Part shown: in pieces, positions 44,906 to 53,451 of the stretch | How positions within the stretch are numbered: the stretch's first letter is position 1 | Layout of the letters: each line of letters opens with the position of its first letter | DNA from: Lachnospiraceae bacterium | GTDB taxonomy: Bacteria; Bacillota; Clostridia; Lachnospirales; Lachnospiraceae | DNA length: 64,000 bases | Assembly (NCBI GenBank): GCA_017445585.1 | Contig: JAFSTX010000068.1 | Coordinates: 16,321 to 80,320 of the forward strand | Reading direction: 5' to 3' | The notes under the pieces: model-generated | Told to the model about the DNA's origin: nothing | The model's input: only the letters and a program-made list of their open reading frames with translations | The model's database searches: none | Translations under genes and position numbers: made by a program

Positions 44906-45755
44906 TTATTTGGCTATCGCCGTAAGCGCGGCATCGGATACCACTCCGCTTCCGCCGAAGGCCAGGAACCTGGCAGCTCCTACCTGATCGGCATACTGGG
45001 CAGCCGCGTTCACCACGGCAGCACGGTCGCCGCGTACCAGCACCATGGGGGCGCCGAGGGCGTAGGCCAGAGGGCCTCCGGAGAGACCGTCAGGGAAGTT
45101 CTCACCGGTTGCGATCGTGATATTCTCAGCGCTTGCAAAGAACTTGGTAGCTATGGCCAGAGATGTGGCATAGCGGTCAGAACCCTTTACGCGCTCGACG
45201 TTCACGCCGGGCTTAAGTGCCTTTATCTCATCCACGATCGCATCTTTGATCGCTCCGCTGCCGCCCAGGATATAGATGTTGCGGAAGGTCTTTGACGTAA
45301 CGAACGCCTTCTGCTCATCAGTCAGCGCTGTCGCATTCCTGCCGACCAGCATGATGGGTTTGCCCAGCGCAGATGCGGAGAGCGCATCAGCGAATCCGTC
45401 ACCGGAGGCGATCAGCAGATCGGTTCCTCTGGAGATGCCAGCGGTATTCAGTATCAGCATATTTGTCTTGTATCTATCCTTGCCGGAAAGCCTCTTGACC
45501 TCGATCCCGGAGAGAGAATCCTCCACGGAAGCGGGCACTGCTCCAGTTCCGCCCAGAATATATACTATACCGTTTTCAGTAAGATTATCTCTGATAAATC
45601 CGACCGTCTGAGTTATAGACCTTGGCGGTAGCCGTCTCACCGAGCGTGAGCGCCTCCGCCTCAGCAATGGTATTGGCCCGCACAGATATCGCACCGGCTG
45701 AAAGTTCCACTACCATCGAGAGAGCGACGAGAAAAACAAATAATCTCTTCTTCAT
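44906..45755 (-). pseudogene. cell-wall-binding repeat (CWB2) protein, disrupted
   Basis: GGAGAAG and an ATG at 45755 start a secreted protein (MKKRLFVFLVALSMVVELSA, then TLGETATAKVYNSDG, reading like the beginning of a PPC-type domain) that stops after 56 codons at 45585. In the frame shifted by one, reading resumes at VGFIRDNLTENGIVYILGG, the middle of a CWB2 repeat. It continues through about two and a half repeats (DRYKTNMLILN, YILGGSGAIKD, DRYATSLAIAT, FLAFGGSGVVSD) to 44906. An internal deletion with an out-of-frame junction best explains this. Intact relatives attach to secondary wall polymers. Assembly error or recoding is less likely. Confidence 0.8.
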
Positions 45756-45767
45756 TGGTCTTCTCCT

Positions 45768-46298
45768 TTACAATGAATAATAAGGTATATTCGTCTGACC
45801 GATCCTTACGAATCTGCGTCTACCGATCACCTTGAATCCAAGCTTCTCATAGGCCCTGATGGCCTGTGTATTCTGTCTTTTTACGGTGAGATACATCTGA
45901 TCCACTCCCCTTTCATGGAGAGTGTCCATGACCCATGCGGCCATCTCGGCTGCGTATCCGCGCCCCCAGTACTCCCTGAACACCCTCACCGCAAACAGAT
46001 ACGCGTCGATATGGCGTATCCTGTAGAGGACCTCCGTCCCGCCTTTCTTCATCAAATAAAGGACTCCGACGATGTTACCGTCAGCGTCCTTAAAGCCGTA
46101 TCCGTCTATAAACCCGGGCTGCTCGCCGAGCATTTTGTGGAGCGCAGGGCTGGCATTTACTATGTCCAGATTCTCCGCAGTCAACACAAACGGGGCAAGT
46201 CTCCCCCGCTGTACTTCCTTCATCTCGTGATAATCCAGCCTGCAATAGAGATGATCATAAGTCATCAGCCAGACTTTTCCCCGGAACTTGAGCTGCAT
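45768..46298 (-). CDS. GNAT family N-acetyltransferase
   Basis: GGAGGAGATCTC before the ATG at 46298 sets the start; the frame reaches 46328 without support. The 176-aa protein has the GNAT core: DGYGFKDADGNIVGVLYLM, VFREYWGRGYAAEMAAWVMD near residue 115 (the acetyl-CoA loop, R/Q-x-x-G-x-G/A) and VKRQNTQAIRAYEKLGFKVI near 145. It resembles ribosomal-protein or small-molecule acetyltransferases; substrate unknown. Confidence 0.85.
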   Translation of the reverse strand: MQLKFRGKVWLMTYDHLYCRLDYHEMKEVQRGRLAPFVLTAENLDIVNASPALHKMLGEQPGFIDGYGFKDADGNIVGVLYLMKKGGTEVLYRIRHIDAYLFAVRVFREYWGRGYAAEMAAWVMDTLHERGVDQMYLTVKRQNTQAIRAYEKLGFKVIGRRRFVRIGQTNIPYYSL

Positions 46299-46372
46299 GA
46301 GATCTCCTCCGATCCATGTATAAAACAATTCTAATTCATACCCACGGAAAAGTCCAATGCTTTTAACGAAAG

Positions 46373-46400
46373 AAAAAAGCTCCTCTGATATCAGAGAAGC
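46373..46400 (-). terminator. terminator of the tRNA operon
   Basis: GCTTCTCTGATATCAGAGGAGC forms a near-perfect hairpin on the minus strand and is followed by TTTTTTC, six bases beyond tRNA-Cys. Confidence 0.85.
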
Positions 46401-46405
46401 ATTAG

Positions 46406-46477
46406 AGGCGACAGCCGGATTTGAACCGGCGCATCAGGGTTTTGCAGACCCACGCCTTACCACTTGGCTATGTCGCC
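46406..46477 (-). tRNA. tRNA-Cys (anticodon GCA)
   Basis: A 72-nt cloverleaf can be drawn: acceptor GGCGACA with TGTCGCC, discriminator U, anticodon loop CTGCAAA (GCA) and T arm GGTTCAAATCC. CCA is not encoded. It is the last of three tRNAs on the minus strand. Confidence 0.95.
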
Positions 46478-46483
46478 GGAAAG

Positions 46484-46556
46484 TGGAGATGAGGGGATTC
46501 GAACCCCTGACCCCCTGCTTGCAAGGCAGGTGCTCTCCCAACTGAGCTACACCCCC
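46484..46556 (-). tRNA. tRNA-Ala (anticodon TGC)
   Basis: A 73-nt cloverleaf: acceptor GGGGGTG with CATCTCC (two G-U pairs), D arm AGCTCAGTTGGGAGAGC, anticodon loop CTTGCAA (TGC), T loop GTTCGAATC, discriminator A. CCA is not encoded. Confidence 0.96.
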
Positions 46557-46570
46557 GAGGGTACGTTATA

Positions 46571-46644
46571 TGGGCTTGAGTGGACTCGAACCACCGACCT
46601 CGCGCTTATCAGGCGCGCGCTCTAACCGGCTGAGCTACAAGCCC
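46571..46644 (-). tRNA. tRNA-Ile (anticodon GAT)
   Basis: A 74-nt cloverleaf: acceptor GGGCTTG with CAAGCCC, anticodon loop CTGATAA (GAT), T loop GTTCGAGTC, discriminator A. It is the first gene of the Ile-Ala-Cys run. The Ile and Ala pair is often found in rRNA operons, but no rRNA is in the window. Confidence 0.96.
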
Positions 46645-46694
46645 GAAACGCGACGATTATTCTAACATTCCAAAGCATACTTGTCAATCTGTTT

Positions 46695-46748
46695 TTTTGT
46701 CAACCGAAATTCCTGTTGTGTCTGTTTTGTCAACCGATATTTCTGTTG
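46695..46748. repeat. two 24-bp direct repeats at 30-bp spacing
   Basis: TTTTGTCAACCGAAATTCCTG and its copy with two substitutions start at 46695 and 46725. They lie upstream of the tRNA operon. Nothing else is apparent in 46645-46945. Confidence 0.6.
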
Positions 46749-46945
46749 CAGGACCTGTTTGCAGGATTACAATTTGTTATAATGTCATTAACGGGAGCAG
46801 ACTAAAAGGAATCAATTGACGGCGAACCTTAAATCATAAGCGCTCATGTCATATCATTCATATAATCTTGAAATACTTCCTTCTTCTCTTAATGCCTTTC
46901 TTTGTCAGATACGCCACCTCCTTATAGCAACTTTAACCACTTGAC

Positions 46946-47362
46946 AATTACTGCAAAAATGGCAAAACGCCGAAATTGCAGTACTTTTACTGCCCGGCAA
47001 TTACTGCAAAAATGGCAGAACGCCGAAATTGCAGTACTTTTACTGCCCGGCAATTACTGCAAAAATGACAAAACGCCGAAATTGCAGTACTTTTACCGCC
47101 CGGCAATTACTGCAAAAATGGCAGAATGCCGGAATTGCAGTACTTTTACCGCCCGGCAATTACTGCAAAAATGGTAAAACGCCGAAATTGCAGTACTTTT
47201 ACCGCCCGGCAATTACTGCAAAAATGACAGAATGCCGAAATTGCAGTACTTTTACTGCCCGGCAATTACTGCAAAAATGACAAAACGCCGAAATTGCAGT
47301 ACTTTTACTGCCCGGCAATTACTGCAAAAATGACAAAACGCCGAAATTGCAGTACTTTTACC
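46946..47362. repeat. array of eight 53-bp tandem repeats
   Basis: Units start at 46946, 46999, 47052, 47105, 47158, 47211, 47264 and 47317, exactly 53 bp apart, with only a few substitutions; the last is slightly short. Each begins AATTACTGCAAAAATG, contains the inverted pair TACTGCAA / TTGCAGTA and ends ACTGCCCGGC or a variant. Because 53 is not a multiple of three the reading frame changes in each unit, so the array is not coding. It is a minisatellite-like intergenic array, not a CRISPR, since there are no variable spacers. Confidence 0.92.
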
Positions 47363-47463
47363 ACTTTCCGCTGCTGCTTGGTTTATCGTATTCAGACAAT
47401 AGGTAAAAAAGGCTAAATGCCATGAAATCACAGTCTGCTCCCAGATTGCTGGCCGAATCCGCA

Positions 47464-47832
47464 TTAAGGAACCTCCCCACATTCGATCAAAATACCAGCT
47501 CTGGAAGCAGAAGAAGCCCATCTCCTGATCGTATGCATACCCGCGGTAGCAAAGTACACTCCAGATGCCCGGATCCCGGCATATATACCTGCCGTACTAA
47601 GAAGCCTGCCACAGGTGTCGCAGACATAGCTTACGATATCCACGGCATCGAATGAACTGTTTCTCCTGGGAGTATTTGTCTCCGGATCAATACCCTGACT
47701 CTCTGGCAGAGGTTCTGATACATCTCCCATCAGATCGCTTTCAATGCTTTCCTGCACAGTCTCTGACCCTTCTGGCTCGGAATAATCATTTGCAGGACTA
47801 ACTGGAGCTGTTAGAAAACACACAGTGATCAA
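47464..47832 (-). CDS. doubtful secreted-protein remnant (122 aa)
   Basis: The frame opens at a TTG directly after the terminator T-run of the flotillin-like gene and has no ribosome binding site. It begins with a hydrophobic stretch (ITVCFLTAPVSPAND), followed by a Glu/Ser/Pro-rich segment and a part with YVCDTCGRLL. The appearance is that of a signal peptide and linker of a secreted protein whose true start is lost. It may be a decayed gene; I do not recognise a family. Confidence 0.3.
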   Translation of the reverse strand: MITVCFLTAPVSPANDYSEPEGSETVQESIESDLMGDVSEPLPESQGIDPETNTPRRNSSFDAVDIVSYVCDTCGRLLSTAGIYAGIRASGVYFATAGMHTIRRWASSASRAGILIECGEVP

Positions 47833-47869
47833 AAAAACAAAGAGCGGGACGGATTTCTCCGCCCCGCCC
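47831..47869 (-). terminator. terminator of the flotillin-like gene
   Basis: On the minus strand GGGCGGGGCGGA pairs (two G-U pairs) with TCCGTCCCGCTC around GAAA, followed by TTTGTTTTTTT. Confidence 0.85.
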
Positions 47870-47909
47870 GCATACCTGCCGGACTTCCGGTCTTTGCAGA
47901 CACATCCGC

Positions 47910-49412
47910 TTATTCGGTCACCGCCTCGGCCGCTTCCTTCACCGCGGCGCCGTCAAGTCCCGACACGTTGATATTGCGGTTTACCTTCGCATCATAGGTC
48001 TGAGCCTTCATGACTTCGACGATGTCGAGGCCCGTGACCTCCTTCACGGTTTCCATGGTTCTGGCGAGGACCGTGGGCACGTAGCTGCCCATGCTTCCGA
48101 CTCCGCCGCCCGCGCCGGAGCTGCCTCCGTCGATGATCGTGACCTTGTCGATATTCTCGAGAGGTTTTGCGATAGCGCCGGCCATCTCGGGCAGTGCATT
48201 TACGATCATCTCTATCATGGCTGCCTGGCCGTATTTCTTCATGGCCTCAGCTTTCTTTTCCAAAGCCTGCGCTTCGGCAATGCCCTTCGCTTCGATAGCT
48301 TTTGCCTCTGCTTCGCCCACGGCACGGATACCTTCGGCTTCCTGAGTCCTGGCGTAGAGTTCAGCCTCCGCCGTAGCCTTTCTGGCTTCGGCTTCTTTCT
48401 CGCGCTCGAACTTCTCGGCTTCGGCCTTTCTCTGACGTTCAAAGAGCTCAGCTTCCGCTTTCTGCTGACGGGCGAATTTCTCGGCCTCGGCCTTCTTCTT
48501 GATCTCGGCCTCGAGAGTCTGCTCCGTGACCTCGACCTCTTTCCTGCGAAGCTCGATCTCGCGCTCCTGCTTTGCGATATCGGCGTTCGCAGAGGTGACC
48601 TCTATGGTCTTTCTCTGCTCCTGCTGCTGGATCTCGTAAGCCGCGTCGGCTCTGGCCTGCTTGACGTCGGATTCGAGTTTGAGTTCTGCCTGCTTGATGC
48701 GCAGATCGTTCTGACGCGCCGCGATCTCGGTATCGGCTGCGACCTTTGCTTCATTTGCCAGGCGCTTGGCCTCTGCCTCGGCGATCGCGACGTCGCGCTC
48801 GGCCTGGGCTTTTGCGATCGACGCGTCCTTCTGGATCTGGCTCATGTTGTCCTGGCCGAGGGCAACGATGAGGCCCTTTTCATCCTCTATCTTCTGGATA
48901 TTACAGGAGATGATCTCGACACCCAGCGCGTTCATGTCGGTCTGAGCCTTTTCCTGAACCTCGTCTCCGAATTTCTTGCGGTCAGTGTTCAGTTCCTTGA
49001 GCTTGACGGTACCGATGATCTCACGCATATTGCCCTGGAGAGAATCCGTCAGCGCCGCCGCGATAGCTTCCTCGCCCATGTTCAGGAAGTTCCTCATGGC
49101 GATCTTCACGCCTTCGGGATCGGTCTTGAGCCGGATCTTTGCGACAGCGTCGATATCGACTCCGATGAAATCCAGCGTCGGCACATAGCCGTTGGTCTTG
49201 ATATCGATACTGATCTGCTTCAGTACCAGAGTGTCCTTTCTCTCGAGGAAGGGGAGCTTCACGCCCGCACGACCTATGAGAATCCTGGGCTCACGCTTCC
49301 AGCCGGAGATGATATATGCTTTGTCCGGCGGGGCCTTTACGTAGCCGCTGGCTATGACACTGAGGATCGCAACTGCTGCGAAAGCAATAAGTGCAATTAA
49401 AACGGGATTCAT
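47910..49412 (-). CDS. flotillin-like SPFH/band 7 protein
   Basis: The 500-aa protein has an N-terminal membrane hairpin (VLIALIAFAAVAILSVIAS), an SPFH domain at about 25-200 (YIISGWKREPRILIGRAGVK, LDFIGVDIDAVAKIRLKTD) and a long coiled coil at about 205-390 full of (E/A)AEAEKF repeats. The end (MVNALPEMAGAIAKPLENID, then a glycine-rich VTIIDGGSSGAGGG) matches FloT/YuaG. Flotillins scaffold membrane microdomains. A NfeD partner gene is not next to it. Confidence 0.9.
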   Translation of the reverse strand: MNPVLIALIAFAAVAILSVIASGYVKAPPDKAYIISGWKREPRILIGRAGVKLPFLERKDTLVLKQISIDIKTNGYVPTLDFIGVDIDAVAKIRLKTDPEGVKIAMRNFLNMGEEAIAAALTDSLQGNMREIIGTVKLKELNTDRKKFGDEVQEKAQTDMNALGVEIISCNIQKIEDEKGLIVALGQDNMSQIQKDASIAKAQAERDVAIAEAEAKRLANEAKVAADTEIAARQNDLRIKQAELKLESDVKQARADAAYEIQQQEQRKTIEVTSANADIAKQEREIELRRKEVEVTEQTLEAEIKKKAEAEKFARQQKAEAELFERQRKAEAEKFEREKEAEARKATAEAELYARTQEAEGIRAVGEAEAKAIEAKGIAEAQALEKKAEAMKKYGQAAMIEMIVNALPEMAGAIAKPLENIDKVTIIDGGSSGAGGGVGSMGSYVPTVLARTMETVKEVTGLDIVEVMKAQTYDAKVNRNINVSGLDGAAVKEAAEAVTE

Positions 49413-49574
49413 GTTTTTTCTCCTTTCCGTTTGTTTTATTGCTCAGGATCATACCTCATACCTCCGCGACAATACATTATCAAAGGAGAAAAATAAACGT
49501 CTGTATTTCCTTTGCCGCGGCAAAATGGTAAAATGCAGACAGAAAAGCTTCATGATATATAATGAGGTGTCGGA

Positions 49575-50063
49575 ATGGGAAGAAAATCTATCAGAAAAAA
49601 CAAGAACGTATATCAGCTCAGCCGCGAGGCCGCGGGATTGACGAGAGAAGCTGCGAGCGAGCGTATGGAGACCGTCTCTCCAGAGCGCATAGAGAAGATC
49701 GAGAGCGAGAAGGCCCTGCCTCATCCCGACGAGATAGTTCTCATGGAAAGGGCCTACGGCAACCCGGAGCTATGTAATCACTACTGCTCCAGAGAATGCC
49801 CTATCGGCATAGGTTCGGTGCCCGAAGCCTCGCTCAAACCGATGGCGCAGATCACCGTAGAGATACTGACCGCGCTGAACGCTATGGAAAAAGAAAAAGA
49901 CCGCCTGCTGGAGATCTCCGTAGACGGCCGTGTAAACGATTTTGAACGCCGCGATTTCGACGTTATCAACGAGAAGCTGCGCCGCATCTCACTTGCGGTG
50001 GAGGAGCTGCGCATCTGGATCAACCATGCGCGCTCTACCGGGAAGATCGACGATCCGGCCTGA
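49575..50063 (+). CDS. helix-turn-helix (XRE-like) protein
   Basis: GAGGTG lies five bases before the ATG. The 162-aa protein has an N-terminal HTH (NVYQLSREAAGLTREAASER, then VSPERIEKIESEKALPHPDE) and a C-terminal helical region (about 90-150) of unknown role, with HYCSRECPIG between them. It is probably a cytoplasmic regulator or adaptor. Its 3' end abuts a truncated glycosyltransferase gene on the other strand, so a deletion has occurred here. Confidence 0.72.
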   Translation: MGRKSIRKNKNVYQLSREAAGLTREAASERMETVSPERIEKIESEKALPHPDEIVLMERAYGNPELCNHYCSRECPIGIGSVPEASLKPMAQITVEILTALNAMEKEKDRLLEISVDGRVNDFERRDFDVINEKLRRISLAVEELRIWINHARSTGKIDDPA

Positions 50064-50419
50064 CAGTGAAAACCTGCGGTGAGCGGGATCCCGTGTCTGT
50101 GGGCATATTTTGCCGCAGCGCTGCCGACAGTAAAAGGTATCATGACATGAACTATGTCCACGTCGTGCAGGGCATCCTCCAGAACTTTTTTGTCAAGAGC
50201 GGAGATCACGACTCCGTTCTTTGCCACATAGCCGTTAAGCGGTCCCAGATTCAGGCCGGGCATCACATAATATCCCGGACGGCCCTTTTTGTCCGCGTCT
50301 GAACATACTACCCGAACCTCGTGTCCCTTTTTCCTGAGCGAGCGTATCAGGTTCATGGCGGCTATCGTAGTACCGTTATTCTCTTTTCCAAGGACGTCAC
50401 AGACGACTGCGATCTTCAT
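50064..50419 (-). pseudogene. glycosyltransferase family 4, truncated N-terminal fragment
   Basis: The first 118 or so residues are a clear GT4 N-terminus: MKIAVVCDVLGKENNGTTIA, SLRKKGHEVRVVCSDADKKG and YAHRHGIPLTAGFHCQ near 105-118. The homology ends exactly where the opposite-strand HTH gene stops (50063); the frame then runs on as antisense to 49781. The C-terminal nucleotide-sugar domain, about 250 residues, is missing, so the protein would be inactive. The start and upstream sequence look intact, which suggests a recent deletion. Confidence 0.82.
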
Positions 50420-50550
50420 GTATACCCCTCATCCGCCGCTGTCGGCGGGTACTTTGTATGCTACCATATCCCTGGTAAAAATGGTATATACAAAACTTGC
50501 GCTGTGTACGGATGCAGCCCGCCAAGGATAAGCCGGCGATATGAATGTCA

Positions 50551-50578
50551 AAAAAAGCCGCGCCTGAGCCGGCGCGGC
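50551..50578 (-). terminator. terminator after the NlpC/P60 genes
   Basis: GCCGCGCC pairs with GGCGCGGC around a six-base loop, followed on the minus strand by TTTTTTT; it lies 18 bases after the stop at 50597. Confidence 0.85.
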
Positions 50579-50596
50579 GAATCGGAAACTGTCCTG

Positions 50597-51961
50597 TCAG
50601 TCTCCCCATGGATTGACTATGCAGATCACGGATCGGTAATTCCAACTGGAATACTTGGTATTCGGAGAGGAGCTCGCACTGGAGGCATGTACCACCTGTC
50701 CGTCTCCGATATAGATGGCTACGTGCCCGCTGTAGCATACGATGTCTCCGGGACGGATCTCGTCGGCGGAGATGCGGTCACCCGCGTCTCTCTGGGAATA
50801 CGAATCTCTGGGCAGAGATATGCCGAACTTTTTAAAGACCTGCTGCACGAAGCCTGAGCAATCCGCACCGTTCGTAAGGCTCGTTCCGCCGTACACATAT
50901 GGCGTAACGCCTACCCAGCTCTCCGCGTAGTCGCACAGAGCGTGGCGGGAATCGGATACCGAGCCGGAGTTTGAACCGACAGAGCCGGTGTACTCGGTCG
51001 TGGATTTGGTAGACTTGGTAGACTTCGTGGATGAAGAACTCTTGGTCTTCTGAGCAGCGGCGCGTGAAGCTGCCTTAGAGGCCTCGATGCGGGCTTTTTC
51101 CGCAGCCTCCTCGGCCAGACGGCGCTGCCTCTCAAGCTCCGCAAGTCTGGCTAGCTCTGCCTGCTCCTCCTCGATGGAGATGGCTTCCTTGTACTTGATG
51201 GATATCTTTACATAGTCGCCGTAGACATATCCGGTCAGATCTTCGTCCACCTGCAGCCTGTAGAACTCCCCTTCCGTACCGGAAACTCTGTATTTTTCAT
51301 CTGCGGAAAGAAGGCTCACCGTCTCGCTGTCGAGTGAAGGCTTCTCTCTCAGACGCAGGGTCTCGGTATTAACCGTAGCATACATAGTACTGACGGAAGG
51401 GGCGTAATCCTCCGCCTCCGAACCGGTCAGGAAATATTCGGCCTTAATATAGCCGTTGCAGGAGCCGGAATGGACTTTGTACCAGATGCCCTCGTCGTTC
51501 GTAAGCGTAGCTTCGATATGGGCTGCGGAATTGTTATAGATCTTGCCTTCCACCTCGGCGCTGACGCTGGGCTGCCTGCGGATGTTCACGTAATTGTCAC
51601 ACTGGGTGATGGCGATATCCTTATAAAGACCGGTATGGCCGGCGAGGCGCGATTCGAGCGCCAGGATAGCCGGATGCTCGCTATCCCTGCCGTTCTGTCC
51701 CAGGTCGAAAGCGATGCCCGCTATGACGAGCGACATGCCGGGAACCTCCTCGGTCGGTGCGATAGGATTGCTGTCGATCACAGTCTCCAGGCCTCCCACA
51801 CCGCCGCTGATCAGCGGGCTGCCGGTGGACGCGCTGCTGCTTTCGGCAGTCGAAGGGCTGCCCAGATCTATGTTTATGGGCGAAGCGGTCGCGGCACTCT
51901 GCGGGAGCACCATGGCCAGCGCCAATGTAAATGCTGATGTTATATGCAGAAATCTATTCAA
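50597..51961 (-). CDS. NlpC/P60 cell-wall peptidase with two SH3 domains (454 aa)
   Basis: A signal peptide (residues 1-27) precedes a spacer, two bacterial SH3 domains (about 115-175: VNIRRQPSVSAEVEGKIYNN; about 195-250: LRLREKPSLDSETVSLLSAD), a coiled coil rich in Ala/Glu/Arg and a Ser/Thr/Lys linker. The NlpC/P60 domain (about 335-454) has catalytic Cys368 in GADCSGFV, His in GHVAIYIGDG and His in VVHASS. It cleaves peptidoglycan stem peptides outside the cell. It is a tandem paralogue of the gene before it, 26 bases away, and shares its transcript. Confidence 0.93.
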   Translation of the reverse strand: MNRFLHITSAFTLALAMVLPQSAATASPINIDLGSPSTAESSSASTGSPLISGGVGGLETVIDSNPIAPTEEVPGMSLVIAGIAFDLGQNGRDSEHPAILALESRLAGHTGLYKDIAITQCDNYVNIRRQPSVSAEVEGKIYNNSAAHIEATLTNDEGIWYKVHSGSCNGYIKAEYFLTGSEAEDYAPSVSTMYATVNTETLRLREKPSLDSETVSLLSADEKYRVSGTEGEFYRLQVDEDLTGYVYGDYVKISIKYKEAISIEEEQAELARLAELERQRRLAEEAAEKARIEASKAASRAAAQKTKSSSSTKSTKSTKSTTEYTGSVGSNSGSVSDSRHALCDYAESWVGVTPYVYGGTSLTNGADCSGFVQQVFKKFGISLPRDSYSQRDAGDRISADEIRPGDIVCYSGHVAIYIGDGQVVHASSASSSPNTKYSSWNYRSVICIVNPWGD

Positions 51962-51987
51962 AGCTGTCCTCCTCGATTAACAGGCTG

Positions 51988-53409
51988 TCAATCGCCTATG
52001 ACGTTGCGGATGCATTTTACCGCCCGGTAGTTCCAGGTAGAGATCTTGGTGTTCGGTTCTGAATTAGGAGTGCTGCAGTGCACTACCTGACCGTCGCCTA
52101 TGTAGATGGCTACGTGATTGATCTCACCGTCCTTTGCATAGAACACCAGATCTCCGGGTCTCATATCCTCCGAACTGATCTCCTCGCCCCTGGTGCCCTG
52201 ATTGTAGGATACTCGCGGAAGCCTGACCCCGAATTTGCCGTAAATGATCTGTACAAAACCCGAGCAGTCGGTACCTGTCTCCAGGCTGTTGCCTCCGAGT
52301 ACATACTTCAGGACTCCGGCATACTGCACTGCCTCCGCGACGATCGCATCTCTGAGCGCTGACGAGCCGTTGTCTCCCGGCTCCGCGGTGCTCTTTGGCT
52401 CGGTTGTCTTCTCGGTAGTCTTTTCCGTAGTCTTCTCTTCGGTATTCTTTCCGGTAGTCCTGGCCTCGGAAGTCTTCTTTTCCGTGGTTTTTTCTGTAGT
52501 CTTTTTCTCGGTAGTCCTGGTCTTCTCGGCCGCTTTGCGCTCCTGCTCTTTGCGGAGCTTCTCCGCAGCTTCCCTGGCTGCCTGGGCGAGTCTCTCCTGC
52601 TCGGCGATCTTTGCCTGCTCCTCTTCTATGGAGATCGCCTCCTCATAGGTGATCGCCAGATCCACGTAGTCCTTCTGGACATAGCCCTCCAGATCAGTAT
52701 CCACGGATATCTTGCAGAATTCTTCGCCTACCTCCTCGACGGTATAGGACGATCCTCCTGCCAGGACAGTGATCGTGGGGCTGCCCAGATCCGGAGACTG
52801 GCGCAGGCGCAGGCTCTCGGGCTTCACCGTGGCCGATACCAGGCCGACCTGAGTAGCAAGCTTCTCAGCCTCGATGCCTGTCACGAAATACTCCGCCTTG
52901 ATATATCCCTCTACAGTTCCGGATTTGATCTTGTACCAGAGGCCGGTGGGCGCCTCCACGGTCTGGAGGATCGTCGCGGCGGCGTTGTTGTAGATCTTGC
53001 CGAGGACTTCGGAATTCTCGCTGGCATCACTCCTGATATTTACAAAATTCGTGACGTGTGAGATAGCGAGTTTATTATAGATGGAGTTCTCACGCTCCTC
53101 TATGCGGCTCAGCATGGCCAGAATGATGGGCGGATCGTCTTCGTTTATGATCTCAGGCGCCTCGTACGGCTCCTCTCCGGCCAGATCCAGCGCCATATTC
53201 ATGATAAAGGACGCGGCTGCAAGTGGCGTATCCTGGGAAGTGATCTCGATCTCCCGGCTCGCCTGAGTCATGGCTCCGGCTACTCCCACCCCGCCTGCTA
53301 TATCCTCGTCAGCGGTCACAGACGCCGGCACAAAGCCCGCCGCCGTGCACACGCACAGCGCCGCGGCGCATGTCTTTATCAGTTTTTTCCTGATCGAACC
53401 GGTCCGCAT
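51988..53409 (-). CDS. NlpC/P60 cell-wall peptidase with two SH3 domains (473 aa)
   Basis: In-frame ATGs at 53421, 53412 and 53409 exist; GGAG (within the first codons) is best spaced to 53409. The layout equals that of its neighbour: signal peptide, two SH3 domains (VNIRSDASENSEVLGKIYNN; LRLRQSPDLGSPTITVLAGG), a coiled coil beginning SIEEEQAKIAEQERLAQAAR, then a low-complexity linker of repeated TTEK units (about 300-340). The C-terminal NlpC/P60 domain follows with Cys382 in TDCSGFV and His in NHVAIYIGDG. The linker differs completely from the paralogue, the catalytic domain little. Confidence 0.92.
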   Translation of the reverse strand: MRTGSIRKKLIKTCAAALCVCTAAGFVPASVTADEDIAGGVGVAGAMTQASREIEITSQDTPLAAASFIMNMALDLAGEEPYEAPEIINEDDPPIILAMLSRIEERENSIYNKLAISHVTNFVNIRSDASENSEVLGKIYNNAAATILQTVEAPTGLWYKIKSGTVEGYIKAEYFVTGIEAEKLATQVGLVSATVKPESLRLRQSPDLGSPTITVLAGGSSYTVEEVGEEFCKISVDTDLEGYVQKDYVDLAITYEEAISIEEEQAKIAEQERLAQAAREAAEKLRKEQERKAAEKTRTTEKKTTEKTTEKKTSEARTTGKNTEEKTTEKTTEKTTEPKSTAEPGDNGSSALRDAIVAEAVQYAGVLKYVLGGNSLETGTDCSGFVQIIYGKFGVRLPRVSYNQGTRGEEISSEDMRPGDLVFYAKDGEINHVAIYIGDGQVVHCSTPNSEPNTKISTWNYRAVKCIRNVIGD

Positions 53410-53451
53410 CATGAACTCCATGGCAAATGTTACATAAATGTTACGAAAACT

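Noticed and set aside
46406..46644. Part of an rRNA operon (Ile-Ala tRNA pair)
   Set aside because: No 16S, 23S or 5S sequence is recognisable on either side.
46902..47280. Open frames running through the 53-bp repeats
   Set aside because: A 53-bp unit shifts the frame each time, the frames lack ribosome binding sites and the peptides are permutations of one another.
46946..47362. CRISPR array
   Set aside because: The full 53-bp unit is conserved, with no variable spacers and no cas genes nearby.
49781..50063. C-terminal 94 codons of the 212-codon frame that starts at 50419
   Set aside because: This part is antisense to the HTH gene and has no glycosyltransferase similarity; the gene is treated as truncated at 50064.
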